This document shows, piece after piece, positions 1-8,231 of a DNA stretch of 64,000 nucleotides; the stretch's first letter is position 1; each line of letters opens with the position of its first letter. Source of the stretch: Terriglobia bacterium (lineage in GTDB: Bacteria > Acidobacteriota > Terriglobia > JAIQFV01); NCBI GenBank assembly GCA_020072965.1, contig JAIQFY010000022.1, positions 20,793 to 84,792 of the forward strand. The letters run 5' to 3'. A program made the translations under genes and the position numbers. The notes under the pieces are model-generated. The model saw only the letters and a program-made list of their open reading frames with translations. It had not been told where the DNA came from and did not search any database.

Positions 1-881
1 TTACCCTTTGCCGCGTAATCGAGCGCTTCGAAAAGATACTCCGGCTGGTTTTGGGTGGAGCCCAGGATCCTCCCCCGCGTGAAGATCAGTTCAGCGGTCA
101 CCTCGAGGGTTTCATTCGATGCCCCCATCAGAACCAATCTGCCATCAGGTCGCAATCCTTTTAGTGCGTTGGAGGTGGCCTTATAGGAGTTGCTGGTTGC
201 CAGAATGACATCCGCTCCTCCAGCGGCCCGCAGGGACTCCCCGTCGGCAACCACTTCGTCGGCGCCCAGTTCGCGGATGAACTTCTCCTTGTCTTTGGAG
301 TGTGTGATGGCCACGGTTTCAAATCCCGCCGCCCGGGAGTATTGCAGCCCGAGATGGCCCAGCCCCCCGATGCCAAGCACCGCAATTCGCTCGTGGGGCC
401 GAGGATGAGCCCAGCGGAGTCCGCTCCAGACGGTATAGCCGGCGCAGAAGATGGGAGCAGCCTGTTCGTAGGATAAACCTTCAGGCAACAGCATCGTCGA
501 GTCGGCATAGGCAACCATGTACTCCGCATGACTCCCCTGAGTTTGAATTCCCGTGGCCACTTGTTCCGCACAGAAATTCGGCTTGCCGCGGAGACACCAT
601 TCACAGCGACCGCAGGATGCCTGCACCCAGGGAACCCCGACGCGATCTCCCGTTTTCCGCGTTCGCACCCCCGGGCCCATCTCTACGACCTCTCCGACCG
701 GCTCGTGACCCAAAGTGCGAGGAAACTGGGTGGGCAACATCCCTTCGGTGATATGGACGTCTGTGTAACAAAGGCCGCTGGCATGAATCTTGATCAGGAC
801 TTGATTTGCACCCGGCTTGGGCGTAGGAATCTCTTTTACCTCCCACTTTCCGTGAATGGCGGGAACTACAGCTGCTTTCAT
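1..881 (-). CDS. Zinc-dependent alcohol dehydrogenase, truncated by the window edge
   Basis: Medium-chain NAD(P)-dependent alcohol dehydrogenase that interconverts alcohols and aldehydes in the cytoplasm. The visible 293 residues include a catalytic zinc Cys (GLCYTDVH, about residue 40), the family signature GHEPVGEVV, a structural zinc cluster CGRCEWC...NFC near residues 95-110, and a Rossmann motif GIGGLGHLGL near residue 175. The start is an ATG 8 nt downstream of AGGAAGGAG. The reading frame is still open at base 1, so roughly the last 40-50 residues of the usual ~340 lie outside the window. It follows the HtrA-like gene by 74 nt on the same strand and may share its transcript. AdhP/AdhT-type is likely; the substrate cannot be told from sequence. 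Confidence 0.93.
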   Translation of the reverse strand, partial: MKAAVVPAIHGKWEVKEIPTPKPGANQVLIKIHASGLCYTDVHITEGMLPTQFPRTLGHEPVGEVVEMGPGVRTRKTGDRVGVPWVQASCGRCEWCLRGKPNFCAEQVATGIQTQGSHAEYMVAYADSTMLLPEGLSYEQAAPIFCAGYTVWSGLRWAHPRPHERIAVLGIGGLGHLGLQYSRAAGFETVAITHSKDKEKFIRELGADEVVADGESLRAAGGADVILATSNSYKATSNALKGLRPDGRLVLMGASNETLEVTAELIFTRGRILGSTQNQPEYLFEALDYAAKG

Positions 882-955
882 TGCTATGACTCCTTCCTGT
901 TAAGTGAATAGTTTCGAGTTAATTTCACAGCTAATGGAGTTGCAGTCGTGATCGA

Positions 956-2017
956 TTACTCCGGGTCGCTTCCAATTAACCGGGCCTCCCCAGCGATGAT
1001 CGTGAGATTGATCTTTTCGGTCCTTCGGAGAACGGTAAGAGGCGTCTGGACGCCGACTCTTTCCTGTGTAAGAAGCCGGTGCAAGTCATCGATCCCGCCG
1101 ACGGGTTGGTTGTCAAACGCGACGATCACATCGCCCTCTTCGACCCCGGCCTTGTGCGCGGGACGGCCGGGTTCCACTGAGGCCACAAGAACACCGCTCT
1201 CCCCCGGCAGAGTGTGAAAGCGGACGGCCCTGCGATGGAGAGTCACGAGCTGTCCTGTTACGCCAATGTAGCTTCGCCGGACCCTCCCATTCTTGATGAG
1301 TTGAGCGGCAACCAATTTTGCGGTGTTCACCGCAATGGCAAAGCAAATCCCCTGGGCCGGGAGGATGACCGCTGTGTTCACCCCGATGACCTCCGCCCGC
1401 GAGGTGACCAGCGGCCCGCCTGAGTTGCCCGGGTTCAGGGCGGCATCCGTTTGGATGATATTCTCAATGAGCCGCCCCGACCGTGACCGGAGGGACCGAC
1501 CGAGGGCGCTGACCACTCCGGTCGTCACCGTGCACTGAAAACCATATGGATTGCCGATGGCGACGACCAGTTGCCCGGCCTTGATCGATTGCGAATCTCC
1601 AAGAACTGCCGGCAGTAAGTTCGGCGCTTGAATCCTGATGACGGCCAGGTCGGTCTCCGGATCATCCCCGACCATCTCTGCCTCGAATTTCCTTCCATCT
1701 GAAAGGACCGCCTCCAGGCCGCTTGCCTGATGAACAACGTGGCTGTTGGTCAAAATAAAGCCGTCGGGCGTGAAGACAAATCCCGATCCGCTGCCGCGCA
1801 GTCCCTGTGGAAACCGGCGACCGGAAAAACCACGGGTTCGAGCCCTCGGCTGAACGTTGATGTTGACCACCGAAGGGCTGACTCTTTCGGCCACGCGAAT
1901 CACCGCCTGTGAATACGCATCCAGCAGACCTTCATCCGCGGCCCCGGAGGTGGGCAGGGGGTGCATCTTTCCGGGTTCGAATTCATTTGTGATGGGAACA
2001 GGGATAATCTCATTCAT
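956..2017 (-). CDS. HtrA/DegQ-like trypsin-family serine protease with one PDZ domain
   Basis: ATP-independent serine endopeptidase of the S1C family, 353 aa. The catalytic triad is visible as His in NSHVVHQ, Asp in PETDLAVIRI and Ser in NPGNSGGPLV. A single PDZ domain follows (about residues 250-340, around SGVLVASVEPGRPAHKAGVE). The start is the ATG preceded by GGAAGGAG at 8 nt; an in-frame ATG 18 nt upstream would sit on the ribosome binding site itself and is less likely. No signal peptide or membrane anchor is seen, unlike typical DegP/DegQ, so the protein is predicted cytoplasmic or exported by another route. It is divergent from the HxlR regulator (126-nt shared region) and upstream of the alcohol dehydrogenase. 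Confidence 0.92.
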   Translation of the reverse strand: MNEIIPVPITNEFEPGKMHPLPTSGAADEGLLDAYSQAVIRVAERVSPSVVNINVQPRARTRGFSGRRFPQGLRGSGSGFVFTPDGFILTNSHVVHQASGLEAVLSDGRKFEAEMVGDDPETDLAVIRIQAPNLLPAVLGDSQSIKAGQLVVAIGNPYGFQCTVTTGVVSALGRSLRSRSGRLIENIIQTDAALNPGNSGGPLVTSRAEVIGVNTAVILPAQGICFAIAVNTAKLVAAQLIKNGRVRRSYIGVTGQLVTLHRRAVRFHTLPGESGVLVASVEPGRPAHKAGVEEGDVIVAFDNQPVGGIDDLHRLLTQERVGVQTPLTVLRRTEKINLTIIAGEARLIGSDPE

Positions 2018-2143
2018 ATAAACTGCTCCTTCCATTCAACATATCCGTGAGTGAGGGAAACCATTACCACGAAGATTTCAGGTTGTGAAGAGGGCACTTT
2101 GGGGTGTTATACTCACCTCAAAGTTACCAAGCAGGAGAAACTC

Positions 2144-2539
2144 ATGATGCGGAGACGCGCGAAGTGTCCGGCAGAGATTACGTTAAGCGTGATCGGGGGC
2201 CGATGGAAGGTCCCGATTCTCTACCATCTTTTTCAGGGTGTGAAAAGGTTTTCGGAGTTGCAGCGGAGCGTGAGCGGTGTCACTCAGAAGGTCTTGACTC
2301 AACAGCTTCGCGAGATGGAAAGGGACAGGATACTTCACCGCGAGGTCTACGCGCAGGTCCCGCCCAAGGTGGAATACTCCCTGACCGACCTGGGCAAGAG
2401 CCTGAAGCCGGTCATCGATGCCATGTGTGAATGGGGAGGGGTGTTCGCCACGGGAAAGCAGCCCCCGGACTCCGTTGGGTTCTCCCTGCCTCCCACCCCC
2501 TTACCTCGAAAGGCTCCCGAAAAGGAATTCCGGCAATGA
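2144..2539 (+). CDS. HxlR-family winged-helix transcriptional regulator
   Basis: DNA-binding regulator, 131 aa, the normal size for HxlR/YodB/HypR proteins. The conserved N-terminal Cys just before the first helix (KCPAEITLSVIGGRWK) is the redox- or electrophile-sensing position in characterised family members. The winged helix is seen in FSELQRSVSGVTQKVLTQQL. The start ATG at 2144 follows AGGAG by 7 nt; the longer upstream reading has no good ribosome binding site. It is transcribed divergently from the HtrA-like protease and alcohol dehydrogenase, which are its most likely targets. The ligand or stress signal is not known. Confidence 0.9.
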   Translation: MMRRRAKCPAEITLSVIGGRWKVPILYHLFQGVKRFSELQRSVSGVTQKVLTQQLREMERDRILHREVYAQVPPKVEYSLTDLGKSLKPVIDAMCEWGGVFATGKQPPDSVGFSLPPTPLPRKAPEKEFRQ

Positions 2540-2628
2540 GCTGTCTGGATATTGCCCCAGAGGGTTGTGGGTGAGAGTGATTTGTAACAAATGTGAATGG
2601 GACTTTCTTTATCGGCGCGGATGAAGGC

Positions 2629-4626
2629 TCAGGAGATAGGCGGATCCGCCACTGTGGAAGCACGGTCCTCGCTTGTGTAACGAATGACTCCAGAATCATC
2701 AGTGATGAAGCTTCGCTCGCCGGTCACTCCAAATATTATTGGTCGAGCGCTGAGCATGTAATGAGTGATGTGGTTGTTCGCATCCGGGGGTCCGGGTGTA
2801 AGAACAAAGACATACCCGTTATGTTCGCCGCTTGCGAGCACCTGGTCGATTAAGCCGGCCCCGTTGGGACCCAATTCCTCAAGCTTGCTTGCAAAATCCC
2901 CGTTGGGATCTCCACCCCAGTAAGTGACTTGAGCGGTGTTGATCGTTCTCAAATTACTTACGCAAGCCTCTTCGTTCAAACTGGCTCGACGAAGTGGGTC
3001 AGAACTTGCATCCGCTAACAACATGAGACGTTTTGTATACAGCCGATCCAGCAATTCAAACGCCTCCTGGTGCAGACCAGACGCTGGATTGATCTGTGTC
3101 CCGAGCTCAAGATAAGCTCCGGTCGGGGAATCGTAGGCCGGCCACGTGGACAGCCCGGGCATATTTGGATCTCCCGTCTTCGCGAACTGCACCCAATAGC
3201 TGCGCAAGGCCTCAGCTAAACTGTCGCCTGCCTTATCCCTGGGCATCCGGGGAGAGTTGAACAGTAGCCACACGTCAATCCCGTGGAATGCTCCCAACTG
3301 CTGACCCCCCTGGCCGGGAAACGCCCAAGTCACCTGATAGAGATAGGCCCGACTTTTCATCACCTGCGTCGCCCGCGCTGCCCAGCGGGCTGGGGCAACC
3401 ATCTCCAGCTCGGTCGCTGCTCGTATGAAGGACTGCGTGGCATCCGTCGAAGACGGCGTGGCATATATCCGCAATACATCATCACCGATGGGCGCGAAGG
3501 AGTGTCTTACCCACTCGCGAAACGCATCAGAAGTTCGTTCCGGAATCAACGCGATCAGGTTGCTGAACTCCCGTTCCGTGCTGCCGACAATGATCGGCAT
3601 ATCAGCCTGTTGTCCCCGCCCGAACATGTATAGCGGCTGGTCCGGAATGACCCAGCCATCTACAACAGCGCCATAGGGGCCGTTATTCTTAACCAGTTGA
3701 TCGGCCGGGATCAAACGCAGGTTTTTGACTGCAGCCGACCCATCCCCGGCAGCAAGCTTTAGTGCCAGGTTTACCCCGAGCTTCTCAGCCGAGGCCTTCC
3801 CCCCAATAGAAGGATGCACACTCTCGAGGAGATCAAACGGCACCCCGCTTTGCATGATCGCACGATGGAATAAGCCTCGTGCCAGCGGCGAGACCATCAG
3901 ACAGCCGACATATTCGCCGCCGGACGAATGACCGAAGACGGTAACTCTGGTGGGATCGCCACCAAATTGCGCGATATTCCGGCAAACCCATTGAAGAGCC
4001 GCAATCTGGTCCAGCAATCCATAGTTGCCGGAAGAGTGATGCGGAGACTCAGCAGTAAGTGCAGGATGGGACATCCATCCCAGCACACCCAATCGGTAGT
4101 TAATCGTGACGACGACCACGCCCTTGAGCGCAAGGGTTGCTCCATCCTCGTCCCCGCGGCCTATCACGCCACTGCCCCCGTGAATGAAGACCATCACCGG
4201 GTACAGCTCTTTGCGGTCCTGGCGCGTCGTCATCACATTCAAGTACAAACAATCTTCGCTGGTTCTACCGAGGGGTGTCACCACGGATGGATCGCCGCCG
4301 AGAGTGGTCATGATCCGCTGGCGAGCCCTGAACATGAAATCCGGTTGGGGACAGGCAGGCCCCAATTCGTCTGCTTTCCGCGTACCGTCCCAGCGGGTCG
4401 GAGGCTGAGGCGGCTTCCAACGAAGCTCACCCACTGGTGGGGCTGCATAGGGAATCCCCAGGAACGAAACCAGCGGGGGATAGGCAGGAGAATGGGTGCC
4501 CTCGACGAGCCCGCTGTCGATCTTTACGACGGCTCCTCTGTTGCGCTGATTCGCTTGGTCAGAAGCCGCAACAACACTGCAAACTGAGAACCAGGTTATC
4601 AGGACTAGTCCGATATGGCGTTTCAT
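2629..4626 (-). CDS. Secreted type-B carboxylesterase with a C-terminal pilin-like domain
   Basis: Alpha/beta-hydrolase esterase, 665 aa with its signal peptide (MKRHIGLVLITWFSVCSVVAA). The start follows GGAAGGAG. Carboxylesterase-B features are the signature EDCLYLNV, an oxyanion-hole HGGSG, the nucleophile elbow FGHSSGG (Ser in GHSSG) and a late His in AFHGIDVWLLFN. The esterase domain ends near residue 530. The last ~130 residues, from about ASLNEEACVSNLRTINTAQ to RSFITDDSGVIRYTSEDRA, resemble the globular part of acidobacterial type IV pilin/pseudopilin proteins, without the prepilin cleavage site or hydrophobic N-terminal helix. The fusion is contiguous in one frame. Substrate unknown. 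The esterase assignment is strong; the pilin assignment is from remembered family patterns and needs a profile search. Confidence 0.9.
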   Translation of the reverse strand: MKRHIGLVLITWFSVCSVVAASDQANQRNRGAVVKIDSGLVEGTHSPAYPPLVSFLGIPYAAPPVGELRWKPPQPPTRWDGTRKADELGPACPQPDFMFRARQRIMTTLGGDPSVVTPLGRTSEDCLYLNVMTTRQDRKELYPVMVFIHGGSGVIGRGDEDGATLALKGVVVVTINYRLGVLGWMSHPALTAESPHHSSGNYGLLDQIAALQWVCRNIAQFGGDPTRVTVFGHSSGGEYVGCLMVSPLARGLFHRAIMQSGVPFDLLESVHPSIGGKASAEKLGVNLALKLAAGDGSAAVKNLRLIPADQLVKNNGPYGAVVDGWVIPDQPLYMFGRGQQADMPIIVGSTEREFSNLIALIPERTSDAFREWVRHSFAPIGDDVLRIYATPSSTDATQSFIRAATELEMVAPARWAARATQVMKSRAYLYQVTWAFPGQGGQQLGAFHGIDVWLLFNSPRMPRDKAGDSLAEALRSYWVQFAKTGDPNMPGLSTWPAYDSPTGAYLELGTQINPASGLHQEAFELLDRLYTKRLMLLADASSDPLRRASLNEEACVSNLRTINTAQVTYWGGDPNGDFASKLEELGPNGAGLIDQVLASGEHNGYVFVLTPGPPDANNHITHYMLSARPIIFGVTGERSFITDDSGVIRYTSEDRASTVADPPIS

Positions 4627-4876
4627 GATCTCCTTCCACCCAGTATTCTGGTGCGAACCCTGAGTTGCGAAGAACAGTAAACCTGAGATCGGATTTTGCG
4701 GCCAGGATGGATTCCAGTTTAGTCGGCTACTTCGCTGGAAATTGTTTTCTCGGAAACTGACCATCAGCCAATAAAGATTGGGTATAAGGCTGCAGAATTT
4801 ACTGATGACTTCCGCCGTTAAATTGGTCCGATCAGGGGGAATGGAGGGTATTATCTGCTGTTTCTATCAAGTCATT

Positions 4877-6796
4877 TCATTGCGCAGCACTGATCCGGAT
4901 CTTGTCTCCCACCCGAAGTTGCCGGACATTGCGGATCCCGTTGATTTGCTTCAAGGTCTCCACCGTCGTATTGTAGTTTTGGGCGATGGAGAAAAGCGTC
5001 TCTCCAGGGCGGACACTGTGGACAACCGTCCCTGCTTGGTTCGAGGAAACGGTTTTCCGAGAGGCGCTTTGAGAGGGCGCCTTCCCGTGCCCACCGGGCT
5101 TACCTGCGACCCCACTCGGCCTGTCCTCAGCCGACACACGAACCGTCAGTCGCTGGCCGGGACGGATCTTGGCGTTCACTCTCAGCCGGTTCCACTTCCG
5201 AAGCTCGCTTTGCGTCACGTCGTACCTTGCCGCGATTATTGCAAGGGTCTCTCCGCGGTCCACCCGGTGTTTGACCACAGTTGTCTTTACGTTTGAGGAA
5301 GCGGCGGGAATGATAATCTTAGTTCCTTCCTCCAGCTTGGATCCCGGGGTCAACTCGTTAATTTGCGCAATAGCACTTACTGTAGTGCGGTATCTGCTCG
5401 CTACCGTGGAGAGCGTCTCTCCCGTTGTAACCCGATGACGACGCCAGAGCACGCGCTTGTCCTCCGGGATCGCGGCAATTTCCTGAATATACTTTTCTTT
5501 CGTTCCGAGAGGAAGATTGAGCTGGAAATCCGGCTCGTTGGGAGGGGTCGTCATCCGCAGAAGCTGTGGGTTTAAACTCTGGAGGTTCTCCACAGAGGTA
5601 TCAATCGTTTCGGCGATCAGCCGCAGATCCGTGGGGATGGACACGGTCACTCGCTCGGTCATCAACGGAGGCAAGGGTTCCACTGTGAAGCCGTATTTTT
5701 CCGGGTTCTTGGCAATGATAGTGACGGCCAGGATGGCAGGAACATAATTCTCGGTTTGAAGGGGCAATACATGGTGCGCGACCATCTGCCAAAAATCGGC
5801 ATAGCCGGACCGCTCGATGGCCCGTTGAACATTTCCCGGACCGCAGTTATAGGCCGCCATGGCCAGGTACCAGTCTTCATACTCTCCATAAAGGTCTTTC
5901 AAATGTTGGGCGGCGGCCCGGGTGGATTTTTCCGGATCCTGGCGTTCGTCGACCCACCAGTTCTGCACGAGCCCATACTCCGCGCCCCGGAAGGGCACGA
6001 ACTGCCAGATTCCTTTTGCCTTCTTATTGGACAATGCCAGCGGCTGGTATCCACTCTCCACTTGAGCCAGATAGATCAGGTCCTTCGGAACGCCCGTCTC
6101 GCGGAGAATTCGGTCGATCATGGGACGGAACGCCCCCACCCGCCGCAGGCCATTTTCCATAGTGCCGCGACCCCTCCCACGGGTAAAATAATCGAGAAAA
6201 TTCAGCACCCGCTCGTTGACCGTGATCGGAAGGTCGTGGGATACCTCAGCCAATTCCTTTTCGGCAGTCGCCTTGAGTTTATCGTCAATCCTAGAAGGGA
6301 AGGTCTCGATGTCTAGTATTTCATCCGAGGGGGCCGGTTCATATTTCTGAGTGGTAAATCCATCGCCCTCCTTGAGGGCAATCACCTCGTAGGCGTGAAT
6401 GCGGTCAATCAGGCTGTCGAACTCTTTCTCAAGCCGTTCGTCCGAATGTAATGTAAGGGATGATTGCAGCATGGTGTCGACGGCGCGGTCAAACGACTTC
6501 TTAGCTCGATCCAGATGGCCCTGATGGTAGTCTTGTTCTCCCTCCCGGAAGTCTTCCTCGGCCTGCTCAATGATTTGTCTGACGGCGTCGAAGGGTGCGA
6601 GAGTCAAATCCACCGACAGGGGATAACTACCCGGCACCGGCAGTCTTGAAAGGAGGGGGGAGGGCACCGAAATGACGGGCGGACTTGCGATCGGCTTTTT
6701 CCTGGCACCCGCGCTGTCACAGGAGGCAAAGGCCCAGGCTAAGCAAACAAGGAGGAGGAATTCGGTCGTTGTTACCGTTCTCTTGAAGGATACCAT
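4877..6796 (-). CDS. mltD: MltD-like lytic transglycosylase with three LysM domains
   Basis: Peptidoglycan lytic transglycosylase, 639 aa, probably an outer-membrane lipoprotein (hydrophobic leader ending AWAFASC). An SLT (family 1) domain spans about residues 215-370: the catalytic Glu is in AQVESGYQP, followed by GIWQFVP and MAAYNCGPGNVQRA. Three LysM peptidoglycan-binding repeats follow (each with GETL...I.A..Y), the last ending at the C-terminus. The region at residues 60-150 is charged and helical. It is monocistronic as far as can be seen: 250 nt separate it from the esterase start and 330 nt from the divergent envelope gene. No strong ribosome binding site precedes the ATG. Confidence 0.93.
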   Translation of the reverse strand: MVSFKRTVTTTEFLLLVCLAWAFASCDSAGARKKPIASPPVISVPSPLLSRLPVPGSYPLSVDLTLAPFDAVRQIIEQAEEDFREGEQDYHQGHLDRAKKSFDRAVDTMLQSSLTLHSDERLEKEFDSLIDRIHAYEVIALKEGDGFTTQKYEPAPSDEILDIETFPSRIDDKLKATAEKELAEVSHDLPITVNERVLNFLDYFTRGRGRGTMENGLRRVGAFRPMIDRILRETGVPKDLIYLAQVESGYQPLALSNKKAKGIWQFVPFRGAEYGLVQNWWVDERQDPEKSTRAAAQHLKDLYGEYEDWYLAMAAYNCGPGNVQRAIERSGYADFWQMVAHHVLPLQTENYVPAILAVTIIAKNPEKYGFTVEPLPPLMTERVTVSIPTDLRLIAETIDTSVENLQSLNPQLLRMTTPPNEPDFQLNLPLGTKEKYIQEIAAIPEDKRVLWRRHRVTTGETLSTVASRYRTTVSAIAQINELTPGSKLEEGTKIIIPAASSNVKTTVVKHRVDRGETLAIIAARYDVTQSELRKWNRLRVNAKIRPGQRLTVRVSAEDRPSGVAGKPGGHGKAPSQSASRKTVSSNQAGTVVHSVRPGETLFSIAQNYNTTVETLKQINGIRNVRQLRVGDKIRISAAQ

Positions 6797-7126
6797 CTAG
6801 CAATGAGTCCGCACTCAATCCGACGAAAAACAGGGCTAATCTTACACGACCCCCCCGGGAGAGTCAATTTTGATGGCAATACTCCGCGTTATTGAACAAC
6901 CAAAATAAATCCCCCTGAATCTATGTGCATAGCTAAGGAATTAGCGAAGGTCTTGAGTTATACGAAACCCGAAGTGGAGTACAATAAGCATGCCAAATGA
7001 GGGCTGCCAAGGCAAGGTTCAGGGGAGGATCGAATTAGGGCGGTTATTTAAACTCGAAGTACCCCAAACACATTAATGAGTGAGCAACTTGAAATGTTGG
7101 AGAGAATTCGAGAGACGGGAGGAGTT
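6797..7126. other. Intergenic region between divergent envelope genes
   Basis: This 330-nt region separates the lytic transglycosylase (minus) from the glycine-zipper protein (plus), so it must carry both promoters. It is AT-richer than the flanking genes. A TTGAGT box near 6954 and a TACAAT box near 6981 are present, but their spacing is too wide for a confident sigma-70 call. A short open frame continuous with the downstream gene starts at 7076 but lacks a ribosome binding site. No RNA gene was recognised. Confidence 0.5.
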
Positions 7127-8005
7127 ATGTTGACAAAGAGGTGGCGCCAGATGCGCTTGCTACCGGTTCTCCTAACGGTAGTCGTCAGCATCGCTTTTGC
7201 ACAGAGCCCCACAAAGGAACCACCGGTGAAAAAGGCGGAGGAAGTGAAAGAGGCCGGTGGGACACCCCCACCGACGCTACCTGCCCCGGAGGATCCGAGG
7301 GTGGAGCGCCGAGAAGTGATTGTTCCCTTAGGAACTCGCATCCCTCTGTCAGTGGTAAACTTTGTAAGTTCTCGAAACGCAAAGGCCGGGGATCCGGTGT
7401 ACTTGGAGACAACGTTCCCAATTACAGTGGGCAATCGGGTGGTGATTCCAGTGGGCAGTTATGTCCGCGGGACCATCACTCAGGTTAAACCGTCGGGGCG
7501 TGTCAAAGGGCGCGCGGAGATGTACCTCCGTTTCGAGAGTCTCACGCTGCCCAATGGAACGACCAGGGAATTTACGGCCACGGTCTCTCAGGCAGACGCT
7601 CGAATCCCTGGAGATTTGAAAGAAGGGAAAATTGAAGCCGCAGGGACAAAAGCCCGGGATGCCGGGACTATTGCCGCCGCCGGGGCTGCCGGGACTTCAA
7701 TTGGTGCCATTGCGGGCGGGGCCTCAGGCCACGCCGGTACGGGCACAGCCATCGGTGCCGGGGCAGGAGCCGTGGCAGGGCTGATCGTGGCCTTGGCGCA
7801 GCACGGCAATGAGATCGACCTCTATCGCGGGACGGAAGTGGACATGACCTTGGATCGGAATCTGGTCTTTGATGAGGGCGAACTGACGCGCTTTGTGCGC
7901 GACCCCACCAGTGACCGGTATTCCGAACGCCCCGGTCCGCTGCCGCGGCAGGGCGGAGCAGACCCGCGTGATAGTGGTCGCAAAGGGCTCCCTTATCCAT
8001 TCTAG
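7127..8005 (+). CDS. Secreted glycine-zipper protein with a beta-rich N-terminal domain
   Basis: Protein of unknown function, 292 aa. The ATG at 7127 follows GGGAGGAG. A signal peptide (MRLLPVLLTVVVSIAFAQ) is followed by a proline-rich linker and then a beta-rich domain (about residues 60-165, VPLGTRIPLSVVNFVSSRNA through PNGTTREFTATVSQ) similar in style to TrbI/VirB10-like barrels. A glycine/alanine-rich zipper (AGTSIGAIAGGASGHAG, GAGAGAVAGL) comes next, typical of proteins that associate with membranes. The C-terminus (GTEVDMTLDRNLVF) is beta-like again. It is probably an outer-membrane or periplasmic structural protein. A terminator candidate lies 190 nt downstream. Confidence 0.8.
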   Translation: MLTKRWRQMRLLPVLLTVVVSIAFAQSPTKEPPVKKAEEVKEAGGTPPPTLPAPEDPRVERREVIVPLGTRIPLSVVNFVSSRNAKAGDPVYLETTFPITVGNRVVIPVGSYVRGTITQVKPSGRVKGRAEMYLRFESLTLPNGTTREFTATVSQADARIPGDLKEGKIEAAGTKARDAGTIAAAGAAGTSIGAIAGGASGHAGTGTAIGAGAGAVAGLIVALAQHGNEIDLYRGTEVDMTLDRNLVFDEGELTRFVRDPTSDRYSERPGPLPRQGGADPRDSGRKGLPYPF

Positions 8006-8141
8006 TGTCTCAGTACTCGAGACTGTGCAGAATGGCCCCTGCGGTCTGAGACCGAATTCGTCTCGATTTCGGAATGCGGAATGAAGCTCGGCTCGGCGAT
8101 TCTGAGTAGGCGTCGGCCCACCCTTGGCCGCTACATCGGGA

Positions 8142-8171
8142 TTGAGAATGGCGAATAGGTTAGCCTAGAAT
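8142..8171 (+). promoter_or_regulatory. Candidate sigma-70 promoter
   Basis: TTGAGA at 8142-8147 and TAGAAT at 8166-8171 are separated by 18 nt; each box matches 5 of 6 consensus positions. The only thing downstream on this strand before the terminator at 8193 is about 50 nt of non-coding sequence. Chance occurrence is quite possible. Confidence 0.3.
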
Positions 8172-8192
8172 TTCACTAGGATTTCAAATGGG

Positions 8193-8231
8193 CCAGCAAT
8201 CGCATCATGCGGTTGCTGGTTTCTTATTTTG
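8193..8231 (+). terminator. Rho-independent terminator
   Basis: An 11-bp stem (arms 8193-8203 and 8209-8219, one G-U pair, loop ATCAT) is followed by TTTCTTATTTT. It lies between two convergent genes. It terminates the plus-strand envelope gene, or a short transcript from the promoter candidate at 8142. It overlaps the 3' end of the exchanger gene. Confidence 0.75.

Noticed and set aside
6954..6986. Sigma-70 promoter upstream of the glycine-zipper gene
   Set aside because: The TTGAGT and TACAAT boxes are about 21 nt apart, too far.
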